The position numbers were made by a program, and so were the translations under genes. The notes below the pieces were generated by a model. It did not search any database and was not told the origin of the DNA. It saw only the letters and a list, made by a program, of their open reading frames with translations. Shown here piece by piece: positions 13,501 through 25,289 of a stretch of 64,000 nt of DNA. Numbering within the stretch: the first letter of the stretch is position 1; the number at the start of each line of letters is the position of its first letter. The stretch is from Ciona savignyi (lineage: Eukaryota; Chordata; Ascidiacea; Phlebobranchia; Cionidae), in contig CH003278.1 in the NCBI GenBank assembly GCA_000149265.1, positions 517,551 through 581,550 of the forward strand, given 5' to 3'.

Positions 13501-16500
13501 TTTATCCCCGTGAATGGGAAAACCAAGGGGGTTAACACACGGGCAATCGTCAGATCACCTCGCGCCCATCGTCGGGTTACCGGAGCTATTTCAGTGTGTT
13601 GTATATGATAGAAACGTTACTTCAATTTGGTAGAACCCATTAAACCGCTGGTTTCAGGCAATGTCCGTAAAGTGCCTTGCCCAAGTACACAACCGACTAG
13701 CTAGCGGCCAGTTTCGCACCTGCAACCTTTCGATTGAAAGGCGACGCACTTAACCGTTAGACCAGCGGGTCGGACCATAGAGATGTCCTTTACAAATTGA
13801 TTCCCTGTCACTTCTAAAGTAAATGAAGAACTGCCTAATATTACTCTAAAGCACAGATTTAATATTTAGCATAACCATACAAACATAAACAGGTAATTAA
13901 CAATTATTCATAACTTTAAATTATAAGAAAGTAAGTTCTAAAGCAGTCAGTCATTAAATTTATTTAGTAATCGATTTATTTTTTCTGTCACTTTGACAAA
14001 TTAATTAAAAAATAACATATTTATATTCCACCTACCTGCTGCAGACACCACATGTCCGCTTGCAAGCTATTCTTGTACTTGCGCCATATTGATCATGGGA
14101 ACAAAAAGTTAGAAGACGACCACAGTCTGAGCTAGAATCTCTACAATCTGGAAAATAATTTTTATGAGATTTTTTTACATTTCAAATTTGTAACAATACT
14201 TTTTTGCAGTTTTTAAATTAAGATACTCACTAAATTTCATCAAGTTTATAAAGATGCTTTTCATTGAGGACAAATACAAGTAAAAAAGCTTAGTAAAGTA
14301 ATAGTATACCTTGCGTAGCAGTATTTACTGTTGTTGTTGGTAAATTTGTTGTACTACTTATTGTTGTAGCTTGCGTGCTTGTAGTTGTGGCTATAAATAA
14401 ATCAGGTTGTAGTTGAATAAAGTTTTTTTGGAGTTTGTAACAGATAATTATTAGGTCCGAGATTTTTAAATTTATTAGGTCCGAGATTTTTAAAACTTTT
14501 AAACATAAAGGGTTGTGGTTATCTACACAGATTAAATCCATACGTTATTAAACGTGATATAATTTTTTTATTATTCCGTAATGCAATAAATATAGTGATC
14601 CAAACTTAATAGTGTACCAATTAATACCAGGTCCATTCAAGTATCCATTTTACTAAAGTAAGTAAAGTACCTGTTTAATATTACTCATCTACAACCTACA
14701 TTGGCTTGATTTATGTTTTTTTTATGTAATTCATTTCTGGTAATATAGTTTTACGGAAATGATTTTGTTTTGCAGTAAAGGTCTTGATAAAATGACACTT
14801 CTAAAATTAAACATATATTATTTTATTTATGAACAAATCACAAGCTTTGCAAGTATGTAAGGATAAGCATTTATGTTTATCGCACTTTATCTATACGACA
14901 GTGTGACAAAATTCATTCAATAAATAAAAATAGTATGCGTTAATAAAACTGACAGGGAGAAAATGGCAACGAAACTTCACATAGCCATTTATTGGCACAT
15001 TGTACTTGTCAATGTGTTGTTGTGTCTTAATCATATAATATTAATTCAACTGTTCTGGCTAGGAATATCGTTATTCAAGTAGGTTTTTATTATAAAAGTG
15101 CCCTTGAATCAATAAAATCAAATCTAGAATTTGATACCCTTACGAAAGATACCAGAGAACAAGGAAAACTATTTTTTGTGTTAATATAAAAAATATTTCA
15201 AAAAATTTTCAAATAACACCATTAAAATATAAAATATTTTTCAAATAATTTAATAAATTAATTGTTTTTTCTTCTGGATCATGTTTTAATATAATAGTAA
15301 TTCTGGAACAAATATTTTAGTTCTGTCGCATGTTTCGTAATCCAGTTGGTCAAAGACTTGAACAAAACCCGATAAGCGATAGATTAAATCCAATCAAATC
15401 CAGCCGTTTGCTTGTTGGTTATAAACCATTTTAACAATGTATTTAGCAGTTGCTGCCAGAACGCGATGGTTTAATTGGTTAACTAAAAAGAACTTTAACA
15501 GTATCAAAGCCTCAGTCATATATAACACACCGTAGTCCATTTGTAACCCATAAATTGAAATGTTTTATTCTCGCACTTGTCTGTGTGGTCACGCCATTTA
15601 CGTTATTCATTCCATTGGAATATAAATGATTACCTATCGGTATTCTATGACCTTCGTACTTTTGTTCCATTAAATTGGCTGATATGCACATGTTAAACTT
15701 AACCTAAATATACCACTATTTAACTCATTTTGTCTAAATGGACAACCATTTTTAGTAAAAAGTCAAAGAATCTTAAAACGTTATTTGCCATTTATACTCC
15801 AGTAAAATAAAATATTCAAATTATCTTTTTAAATGAAAAAAGCAGCGACCATTCAGACACACACAATTTTTAAATTACCTCGTACCCATATGGTATAATT
15901 ACCAGAGCTATTGCAATGTAATGCATATGACTGAGACTCTGTTTTAATTCAATGCATTTACCATTTAATTTTATTCCATTCACCATTTAATTCAATTCAA
16001 TTTTTGCTTAGACATGATTGTCAGATACCTTACCCAATGGAACAGCTTTTGCTTGTTTTTTAAACATGGTTTCGACTGACCGCTGCACCTCAAGCCGGCC
16101 AAACGGGCTGGGCTTGTTTCAGATATTTTCTAGCTAGCAAATTCCATTATGTTAAATTACAAATGTGAAGTTTGCTGTTTTAAATTCTTTTCTAATGCTT
16201 TAAGGCGTTTCAATGCCAAGTTCCACTAGTAAGTTCATGCAAGGTTTGTTGATAAAATGAAAAAGTTTGTCCCTATAAGGAAGATATAAACTTTTTCCCC
16301 GGAATCATCGAAGCATCCTTTCTCAGTAGTATACCACATGCCAACAGCAAAGTTACATAACACGCGAAGGAATCAGTATTTGTTGAAGAATTTATATTTG
16401 TGCTAAAGAATTGCAATTTACATGCTGTTAGTGACAGCTACTGTGTGATCTGTATAAGTGAGCCAACCCTGGTTGTTGCCCAATAGATGAACAGATTCTT

Positions 16501-19500
16501 CCTGTTAGATTAATTTGTGCATACAAATATATTGGAACGCGACTTTAGAAATGTTGCGCAGATATAAAAGCTTTGGTGTACTTATCGAGGTTAATTTAAT
16601 CATTAATCATCAATTTGAAATAAAGTGGCTCGCTTATTCAGGTAATTCGCAGGGTTAAAAGTGTTGTGGTGTTGGTTAATTTTCTACAATATTACCTTCA
16701 GTTGTTGTCTGCACAGTGCTAAAAATAGAAAACGGGTTAGAATAGGGACTTGTTTAAACACGGCTATTCATTCACTCATTTTAAAAAAATTAGGAGAATT
16801 TGAAATTCTTCTATTCGTGAAAATAAAGAATTAAAAATTACAGAAAAACTTATAGATACTGTATTTTTATTAAAACTAAAGAATCTGTATGTTCATTTTT
16901 ATTAAGGTAGAAGAAAAGGTGCAAAATACAATTCAACATTTCAGAAAAAGGTATTAGGCAAAAAACACATACATAAATAAGCAAGACAGTATACAAAATT
17001 AATTTCATTAGTAGCGGTTGCAACAGTAAAGCAAAGGTTATTATAAATTGCAGGAAATTTAATATGCAAGGTGTAATTTTGGTAGTGCAAGAAAAGAATT
17101 TTAATTTTCTTGATAGAATTGCAGTTAGTTTTGCATGCAAAGAAATAGTAATATTTGATGGTGAAAGATTTGGTAATGTAACAGTGCGACCTTATTTGGC
17201 CGCAATCTAAGCGTGTTGTTAGTTGTTTTGGCAATGCAACCCATGCGCAGTTACCTTGTCGGGCAGTCGTTGCACGACTTTTTGCACTTTTCATATATTT
17301 CAGGGTACAACTGTGGCTGATTACATAAGGGCGTGACATCCGGACAGTAATGCAAACGGTCAATGCACTCTGTAAAAGCGGCCGCGGGTGAGTGCTTTTT
17401 ACAAGGCCGGCCTCGCGTGTCAAAACCTAAACATTTATAATCACCTAAACGTGGTGCCCTAGCGATTGTACTTGTGGGCACTGTTGTTGTGGTTGTGGCT
17501 TGCGTTGTGGTTGTAGTAGTGGTGGTAGACGGCACTTGCGTTGTTGTTACAGTAGATTGTTCCGTTGTAGTTGTCGGTTGAGTTCTCTCGTTACCTAGAT
17601 GACCAAATATATATTAGTCTATGATACACACAAAGTGTGTTTTTAATTCACCAAGATGTTTGCTATCATCTGGTGTTAAATTTGTAAATGTTTTACCGGA
17701 ATATTACTTGTATTGAACCGGATCGACAATCTATAAACGCGGTTCGAAACGGTGGATTTGGTGGGTTACGTCTATTGTCTTAATTTGCTTTTTAATAAAA
17801 TTGAAAACTTAAAAATTTGTTTATTATATTAAACAAATTGCTTCGCTAATTCAAAGTATTTATCTGACCATGCTATTTATCTGCTATGTATCTGACCAGT
17901 TTCCGTGCCGTAACACTTTCCTTTTTTCCGCCCCGAGAACAGACTAAAGTTTCCTATCATATCTAGTGGTATACAGATGTTAGCCTATTATTTTTAGTTT
18001 ATACACAACTTGCACTTACCTGAAATTGGACAGCCACAAGTCAACTGACATACGGTTCTAATGTTAGTACTGTTTTCACAGTGCATGGCCCATTCTTGGC
18101 ACTGTGCATCGCTTAATAAGTTTCGACATTGTCGCCCTGTAAAACAAACACAATTAGTTACATAAAATGTTGAGCTAACATAATAAAACAAATACGAAAA
18201 ATAATGAGAAAATTGTTAATAATCACAACAGTTTGGACTTTACTTGTTTCCGGGGTGGTGGTCAAGATTTGGAAAAACAGTGTAGTAGTTTGCGTTTGCG
18301 TAGTAGTCGTTGTTGTCGTCGTTGTTGGCAATTCAGTTGTAGTTGGCTCTGTTATCGGCTGTCCACACAAATTGCAAGTTTGCCTGCAGTATTTTAGAGC
18401 ATCGTCACGATGCCCCGGATTCTGGCACAGAGAACGCACTCGGTGGCAAGTGGAGTATTCATCCGCACATATGTCTAGAATGCGAAGAGTTTATAGTGGC
18501 GCGTGGTCTTCTTAGTCGCCTTTTCGTGTGTGTATCTAATTTGTATGCAGTATAGATAAAAACAAACGTGGCTGTCAAGTTGGAAGAGCTGTTAAATTTT
18601 GTTGTTGTTTTGTTTATCTTTAAAGCTACTCATAGAAAACAATTATCGACGGATCTCCATGTCGGTGATTTAATAGAGTGTTTGAAGGGCTGGCCGTAAG
18701 GTAATATTTTGGAACTAATTCTTTCTAATTTTTAGTCAAAATTGTAGTCTAGTGGACCCTCGTAGGTTTAACCCAATCTTCCTGTTTATACTTACATGGA
18801 GGAAGACGGGTTGGTGCAGGTGTTGTGGTAGTTGTTGTGGCGGTAGTGGTAACGGTGGTTGTAGTTGGCCCTTCTGGCGTGGTAGATGTAGAGGTAGAAT
18901 CACAAAGGTTGCAGGTTTTCTTGCAAATGGTCTGAACATATTGCAAGCTCCCACAAAACCTTGCAAAACCAGGGCACAGTGCGTGGTTGTCAGTACATCC
19001 CCCTTCAGCTGTAGCCTCCGCTACAAAAAAAAACATTGATATAAATTAATGTTTTAATGTTTGCCACCATCCTCTTTTAAGCTCGTTATTAAAGGCAGCT
19101 TGTTTAAAAAAAACCTTGTGGTCCAGGTAAATGTCTTGTTGTATAATTAAACGGATCAGGATGAGGATATCGGTAAACATGGTAGGGTTATAGGGTTTAA
19201 AGTTTAAAAAGTGATTAATTTTTACCGAAGGTCTCAGTAAAGATGGCCAGAGTTGTAAGTGGTTGAGATTATTCAGTTTTAGTTAAAAAGATAGACAGGT
19301 AAACTATCTTTGTTGAGAGTGTAAACCTTATAAGGTGGCCATGGATGTAACAGGTAAGAGTTTTAAAAGAAGTTAATCAGCATTTTATATCATCATAGTA
19401 GGTAAAGACGACGATATTTTATTTTTTTGGTTTAAGCGATATAAGTCTAAAATGTCACGATTGTAAATTCTACGCAAGGTCCTCTTTTAATGCCCATGCG

Positions 19501-22500
19501 AATGTATATGATTTCCATTCTTACTTGTGGGTCCCGGACAAAATCCGCATGTGACTGGACACCTGCGAGCGATCACCGTGCTATTTCGGCAGTCTCGAGT
19601 CCTGTATTGGCAAACGGCGGAGTACCTCGCGTGTTCAACACATGACGTACCCGGGGTCACTGTAAAATGGTTAAGAAAATGTTACACTTCATATTGGCTC
19701 ATGTATAAGAATTTGAAAATTTCTGAACGGATTATACTAAAATTTAAAAATAAAATAGATTGTTTCTATATTGTTCGATTCCTTTAAATGGTATAACATG
19801 ACAAAATTTGATAAAATATTATGTCCTTCAAAAAGAACCCTAACAATGAGTAAGAAAATAGATTTATAAATATATTATAGACTACCTGTTGGACATTCTC
19901 CATTAGTGCATGCTCGGTTTTCGATGAGTACGGACGGATTGGAGCTGGTAGCACATAGTTCTCTCGGCGCTACTCGATTGTCCCAATACAAACATCGTCT
20001 GGTTCTTTTCTGGTTACCGCTTCCGCACGTTCGACTACACGCTGGCCACTCAGACCACTCAGAGTAGTAAGGAACTGAAAGGATATTAATTTTAACCGTT
20101 TGCAAGTGTATATCTGACTTCCTTGTTAATGTAGTGTACATATTGGATTGTATAGGATATTCATGAATATTATTTCCAAATTGGTGAGGGCCGACTCGTA
20201 AAGAGCTTATCTTTTAAAAAAAGCCTATTATAGGTTCAAAACCATTCACGGTTATAATCGACAAGTTTACATGATAGACACTTACGTCTGTTGGAAGCGA
20301 AATAGCATTTGGGAACGTTTGCGTAGTCCTGACTGTCATAACAACAACCGGCGCGTTCACAGTTTTCACGACCTTCTCCAGAGACAGGACAGTCAACTCT
20401 AAAAATACCAACCGTTGTTACGTAAACCTTTTATATTTATACGGTGGAAATGGGGGTTAACTAACTCCATTAATTGCAAATAAGCCAACGTTAATCAGAC
20501 TAAAAAATACATTTGTTAAGCATCATTCACCTTCGTTCCACAATAATCTGGCATTGGTTCTGTCCAAACGCCAAATCTGTAAAAAATAAAAATACAATGT
20601 TAACTGAAATTATATTTAATTAAGTAAAACAGAACGTGATTGTGTCCATTATTTTAGCTGAGCTTTCATACAATAGCTGGTCATTTTTAACTATACAAAA
20701 ATCAAGCGAAAGCAAATTTCTTGTTAACTGATATCTTCTTGCTCGTTTATTGCTGCGAACAAAGTTTTAATTTAATTCGGTGCGGGTAAAACGCTACGTT
20801 TTCCAACATGTATCGGTTTAACAGTAATTGCGACATTCAAGCATTTTCACTATATGTAATGGACTGAAACCCATAAAGATGTCGTAGGTAATGGTAGTTC
20901 ATTGTGACGTATATGGTGCTAGCACCAGCACGAAAGCTCACGGGCAATGCAGTGACATTGCCATGGCCGCAGGCGCCCAGCTAAATCCGGTAGAGCTAAG
21001 GAGTGATATCAGCGGTTGGAAGACATAAAATAAGCAAAAATAATTTCTTCGTAGTACATTAGCTTGTCGTGGATCGTATAAACAATGACATCTCTAACAA
21101 CGCTATAATTTTACCTCTACAATCTGTGCCATATTTTTTTAGGATCTATGTATCGATTTTTTATTATATGTACATTATTTCGGGGTATACATACATACAT
21201 GTATGTATTTATTGCCCATGTTTTGTTATAGGTATATGATCTCGACTTTGTGACCCACATGACATGCTTATCAATGTTGATTTGTGTAGAAATTTGTATG
21301 ATCGGTACTTTGACAATGTATTGCAGATTGACAAACAGTGTGCTTATATTTACATTTACGTATTACTGAAATATCAAAGAATCGGTTTCGAATACACAAC
21401 CATCGGGATCATAAGTCTACTTCGTTGCAGTATTTCGTTTTATTTTGCAAGCAGTCCGCATATTGTTTTTCTGCATTAACTGTTTGGCTTTTTTTTACTT
21501 ATCTAGGTTAATTGGTGTTCACACTGCATTACCGTATGGGGCACAGATAAACAGGTTACCAGAAAAATCATCTTAAAAATACCAGACAAATCACTTAAAG
21601 CGTTAAAATCTGGTTTCACGGTGACTTGTTTGTTTTGATATCGATTGACCAATCACCGTGTAGCTGTAAATCAACACGTTGTTCGCCGGCGGCGGGGGTA
21701 TACATGACGTCAATTAAATATGCAACAGACCCTTGATCAAGTGAAAGGCGAATTAATTGTCCACGTCCGGAAAGTTTTATGACTTTTCGCAGTTGGACAG
21801 TGATAAATCGAAAACTGTTTTTGTGTGTAAATAAACTCATAGATAGATGTTATTGTACGGCATTCTAAACGAATTGGAAAATTCAGTCCCGGTAAAGGCA
21901 CCCGTTTCCACAAATCGAAATGACATATTTTAAACGGACGAGTCGAACTTTAGGGGGAAGGTTTTGCAGCCAAATTTACGAAAGAGGTATACTTATTCTT
22001 CTTTGTTTGAACTTATCCGATTTACTTTAAAGGACAGCGTGGATAGACAGTTTGGCTGTCTTGTCCGGGATGGTTTAATTATATAGATTTAAATGTTCAC
22101 AAGTGGCACAAGTTTAAGGTTGTAAAACCAAGACCACCGACTGAAAAATTACCACTTAACGACATAACAAGACACAGTTAGGCCAAAATACTTTACTTGA
22201 TGACATATTTATTGTCAAACCTTGCTTTACGCGTTCACCAACATAACTCCAAATGATCTACTGTGTCGTAACGACGCACATGTTCCACAGCCTTGTAAAA
22301 CGCGATGATTGGTTGTTTATTGGGCAATAAATAATGTTTCGGAAATTCGTAGAATGCAAAGCACAGTAAGGTAAACCGGTTTCACACTATAAACCGAATC
22401 GTAAAACTGTATTTAACATTTTGTAATTGTTTTATAATTGAACAATTCGTAATGGCGGTAAAGACACGTTACGTCGTATTATAACGCTTACTACCACTTG

Positions 22501-25289
22501 GTTGTTTGAATATTATTTCGCATATTCCTTAAGATAAAAAGGCAGTAAGTAATCTTTACTAATCACTCTAAAGTTCTCTCTTTCCCGCAATAGTGTACAA
22601 TACCTAATTACGGTCGTTTTGGGTGATTCCCTTTCAGGATAACCAGTCCAGATCTATCGCATTTTCCACTAAGCCTACATTTCACGTCCCATTATCTACG
22701 TATTTAAACTAGGGAGCTGGTATCCTGTTCTGGTACCGGCACGAATGTGATACCAATTTAACGTATCCTGTTACAGGACGATTACTGGCATTTTCGAATA
22801 GACTTGACAGGATATGTGGGCAAAAGATAGAGTAAAATTATCAAAATTATTACCTATACCCGTGTTTTCGGTCAAAAGGTATCAACTCAAAGACAATTTT
22901 CATTGAAAGATTAATCCACAATTATCACCAGATAATCCCGGAACCAGTTACAATACGTTTACATGTAGTTGCAAACTAATAAATACGTGTATCACCTTTA
23001 GTGATTTCGGAAATTCTACTTGTTTATACGGCTTGATTGGGGTACACGTTTCCAATTGAAGTGACCTTTCCACAAATCGTCGGAATGACGATTATCGCTC
23101 GTCGGCTAGTTTGCATGCATGTTTGTTTATATTCTTTCCTGCAAGTGCTATGTGCCGTAAACACACCGCGTCGCTTCCGACGCTGTAACAACGTGATGTA
23201 ACTTTTAAACTATATCCAGCTTAGCAAACCAACCATTGGGGCCTTAGGATGATTTTATGTGCTTTTAGCCTACTATTTTTGCTTAAAAAAATTATATAAA
23301 CTAAAGGTATTGTACGAAGATTATAATTTTGTTATAACTATAATGTAACTAATTGATTTTAGCTTTGAGACTGTTTAAAATAAAAGATTAATACACAACA
23401 AATCAAATTTCAGGAGATTGTCGTGTTTAACTAATTTAAAACAAAGTATTCGTCCATTCGCTTTAAGCATTAATCGTCTGACATATTTAGATAAACTATT
23501 TGCTTATTTATAAACAATAGAGTAATTAAAACAACCATCGCTCTGTGCAACCCAGGGACGTAAAGGAAAATGTCTCCTTAATTGACGTAATACATCCAAC
23601 TGTGGCCAATATAAAGAATTGCCGAAACATCACGTGTTAAAATTAAACACAGATAATAGACATGCCTCTAAACTCTTGTTTCAAACGACTGTTCGCTGTT
23701 TCTCACGCGGCCGAGTTTCCACGAATCCACACAAGTTTGTTTTTGCAAGATGAAACGGGAACTTACAAACATAACAAACTTAAGTTCGTGTTAAGCAAAC
23801 TGACAAGAAACAATAAACCCCGCATAACGTGGGAAAAACTTGACCGAACCAAACTTCATGTTTTTTTTTAAATCAAGAGTTCATGTGGAGTTGATTTATA
23901 AAATAGTTATCTTAATTATGACCTAAAATAAAAGTTTTGTTACGAGCGATTCTGCGTGTAACCCCAGCCCAAACTGCCCTTGTTATCCACATCGTTACCA
24001 TAGGTTCCAAGCCTAGCCTCTCAGTAATACCCGAGTCCCTCCGTACTTATCCAATTTTGCACCGGATATAACATGTGTTTGAGATAATATCTTAACAATT
24101 CGGTAAAAGACTGATTATGTTTTATTTTTTATGCTACAAAAGAACGTACTATAAAATGTAGTACTGGGAGTTATAGGGTATCCTATATAATCAACCAATA
24201 TCGCTGATTTGCATTAATATTAAAACAATCTCCAAGCGGAAGTAAGCTTAGCAATTTCAGAAAACGTTTTATTTGGTAAATTACACGTATGCTATTTATT
24301 TATTAGGCTATATTTGCATTATGTAACAATTTGCCTGTATAAATATGTAAAAAAAGAAATGAACATCTGTTTCAGGCTATTTTCAAAGTCATTAGCCTAA
24401 TCATTAATTTAAAATCAGAATTGCTCATATGGTGATACCTCCTTTTTTATAAATAAACTCGTTCGCATTGAAATGACTTTTGCGACGTGTTACTGAAACG
24501 AGTTTACTAGGATTGAATTTAGAATTTTATTAAAAACAACTTTCATTTGGCGGCACTACTTAGGCAGTACTTAGCCACATTAACGATATTTTTAGTAATA
24601 TTTAAGGCCTGTTTTTACATAAATTAACCGTTTTAAGCCTATTACCAGTCCATCTATCCACATTTAAAATGTTTTGACCTCATACATTTGCACACAAAGC
24701 AACATGTACGACACCTGTGCCACATTTTTAAGATATATTCAACCTTGATCAGAACACAATCTTATATATTATAGAGTTTAGTTCAGTTATGCACGTTTTA
24801 TAAGCGTTGCACTATCTTGTGCAATGCAGCTGTTAAGTTATATGATTGTTACGACGTAATTGCAATTTCCGAAATGGACAAACAAAACTAATTAATTACT
24901 ATGAAAATGGGGACAGACGAATCTTAAACTTAATAGGTTTGTTTTGTTTTGTATATATAGCCTACTGATCAACATTAAAAAAAAACTTAATCCGACAAAC
25001 AATGTAAAAAATACTAAAATTCTATTTGAATAAGGTTTTGATGATATTTAGTTTTGCAATTTATAAACCTGCGACATGAGGTAAACGACTATTGTCTCAA
25101 TACTATATTGGCCAAAACATCTTTGATTTTACTATTTCTTTAATGCATATTTACAAATGCAAAATTTAACTTAAGCATTTGCTGCGTATAAAAACTATAA
25201 AAATCAAATAAAAATCACAATTTTCACTTACCAGTGTAAAACGCAATGAGTACCAAGGTCGCAAGGGTTGTAAGTCTTCCGGTTGCCAT
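7560..25289 (-). CDS. Secreted mucin-like trefoil/TSP1/multi-ShKT mosaic protein (22 exons)
   Basis: Exons, in minus-strand order: 25232-25289, 20531-20576, 20286-20398, 19886-20074, 19525-19659, 18796-19020, 18244-18474, 18020-18136, 17255-17594, 16696-16718, 14310-14390, 14036-14147, 13183-13364, 12744-12878, 12473-12541, 11662-11794, 11493-11534, 9306-9437, 9129-9182, 8920-9057, 8000-8083, 7560-7675 (TGA). Each has GT/AG ends and compatible phase except exon 16, whose frame is broken. Exon 1 encodes a signal peptide (MATGRLTTLATLVLIAFYTG). A six-cysteine trefoil domain follows (about 27-67; GCCYD core), then a TSP1 repeat (about 75-132; WSEWPACSRTCGSG), then ShKT modules ending CxxTCxxC in exons 5, 6, 7, 8, 9, 12, 14, 16, 18, 20 and 22. 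Thr/Pro-rich linkers separate them. Length is about 873 residues if exon 16 is skipped. Trefoil and mucin-like linkers suggest a mucus or extracellular-matrix component; the role is inferred. No membrane span or GPI signal is seen. Confidence 0.85.
8092..8397 (-). mobile_element. SINE, near full length, abutting a coding exon
   Basis: This is the same family as the 6.2 kb copy, in reverse orientation. It has a tRNA-like head at 8340-8397, the conserved body, and a tail of TATCC repeats ending at about 8092. Exon 21 of the ShKT gene starts (reading minus) at 8083, so the pyrimidine-rich SINE tail sits directly in front of that exon's 3' splice site. High similarity to the 13.5 kb and 56.1 kb copies suggests a young insertion. 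Confidence 0.85.
9129..9437 (-). CDS. Exons 18-19: ShKT module plus Thr-rich linker, intact copy of a duplicated pair
   Basis: Exon 18 (9306-9437) encodes a complete ShKT module beginning SICRDKSALC and ending RNCPVTCNRCPEG. Exon 19 (9129-9182) encodes the linker RELSTRSPTTTLSTTTQS. Exons 16-17 (11493-11794) are the same pair: linker RELLTTAPTNTTQT, and matching intron sequence (CCCTAAAAATAATG) just upstream of both linker exons. The unit of duplication was therefore exon, intron and exon together. Confidence 0.8.
11145..11265 (+). mobile_element. SINE fragment, 3' half
   Basis: Only the downstream half of the element is recognisable: CGCACTGCAACAGCTC, GGTGATCTGACGATT and CCATTCACCAGAATAAACATGAATATCC. 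The tRNA-like head is missing. Divergence from the consensus is higher than in the intact copies. It lies in the intron between exons 17 and 18 of the ShKT gene. Confidence 0.65.
11662..11794 (-). pseudogene. Exon 16: frame-broken duplicate ShKT exon
   Basis: This exon is a close nucleotide relative of exon 18 (9306-9437), sharing ATTTGCCGAGACAAAA near its start and GGAACTGCCCAGTAACCTGT near its end. Exon 18 is 132 nt and open throughout; this copy is 133 nt and cannot be read through in one frame. Its splice signals look intact (TTTTTAG acceptor, GTAAGT donor). Both neighbouring introns are phase 1, so skipping this exon leaves the rest of the protein in frame. It may be a decaying duplicate or a sequencing error. 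Confidence 0.7.
13473..13776 (-). mobile_element. SINE, near full length, in an intron
   Basis: This copy lies between exons 12 and 13 of the ShKT gene, in the same orientation as the gene. Head, body and a tail of four to five TATCC units are all present. It is close in sequence to the 8.1 kb and 56.1 kb copies, so it is probably recent. Confidence 0.85.
15875..16115 (-). mobile_element. Ancient degenerate SINE copy
   Basis: The landmarks ACCAGAGCTATTGCAATGTA, TACCTTACCCAATGGAACA and a head-like CACCTCAAGCCGGCC occur in SINE order on the minus strand, but many positions differ. An AT-rich duplication (ACCATTTAATT) interrupts the middle. It lies in the intron between exons 10 and 11 of the ShKT gene. 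Confidence 0.5.
16696..16718 (-). CDS. 23-nt microexon of the ShKT mosaic gene
   Basis: The sequence between a TATTTTTAG acceptor and a GTAATATT donor encodes STVQTTTE in a Thr-rich linker. It enters in phase 2 and leaves in phase 1, which is exactly what is needed to connect exon 9 (donor AG|GTAACT, phase 2) to exon 11 (phase 1). The phase match and Thr-rich content are the evidence; without transcripts such a short exon stays provisional. Confidence 0.6.
19886..20074 (-). CDS. Exon 4: thrombospondin type 1 repeat
   Basis: This is a single symmetric phase 1-1 exon. It reads WSEWPACSRTCGSGNQKRTR and continues with four more cysteines, ending NGECPTG. The WxxW, CSRTCG and RxRxC signatures are diagnostic of TSP1 repeats, which bind matrix and glycosaminoglycans and are often C-mannosylated at the tryptophans. 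Confidence 0.9.
20286..20576 (-). CDS. Exons 2-3: trefoil (P-type) domain
   Basis: Two exons (20531-20576 and 20286-20398) join in phase 2 to give one P-type domain. The cysteines lie in QNQC, RVDC, ENC, GCCYD and PKCYF, which is the six-cysteine trefoil order with the conserved Arg before the second Cys and the GCC-aromatic-Asp core. Trefoil domains are known from secreted proteins of mucosal surfaces. The intron inside the domain is phase 2, while both flanking introns are phase 1, so the whole module is symmetric. Confidence 0.85.
20577..25231. other. Intron 1 of the ShKT mosaic gene, no further gene seen
   Basis: This 4.6 kb stretch is AT-rich. Two small open frames (21616-21840 minus, 23662-23871 plus) have no domain signature and no convincing splice context. 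A CATACATACATGTATGTAT palindrome lies near 21190. Enhancers may be present but cannot be identified from one sequence. Confidence 0.5.
25232..25289 (-). CDS. Exon 1 of the ShKT mosaic gene: signal peptide
   Basis: The exon starts at ATG and runs 58 nt to a GTAAGTG donor, leaving phase 1. The peptide has a short polar start and a hydrophobic core (LTTLATLVLIAFY), typical of a secretory signal. Its first intron is about 4.6 kb, by far the longest of the gene, and is the natural place to look for regulatory sequence. The ATG is the first in this frame near the GC-richer stretch at 25290-25620. Confidence 0.8.

Noticed and set aside
17251-17594. Exon 9 as the last exon of a shorter gene
   Set aside because: TAA follows CPTR in frame, but AG|GTAACT is a strong donor, and downstream exons continue in compatible phase with the same domain pattern. 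The short form is kept only as a possible isoform.
18204-18555. Plus-strand open frames over 100 codons
   Set aside because: They are the antisense of the Thr-rich linker and ShKT exon 7, whose repetitive ACA/ACT codons keep the opposite strand open (runs of Val).
21616-21840. 74-codon minus-strand frame inside ShKT intron 1
   Set aside because: It could be an exon, but it has no cysteines or Thr-rich content like its host gene, and including it is not needed for phase.
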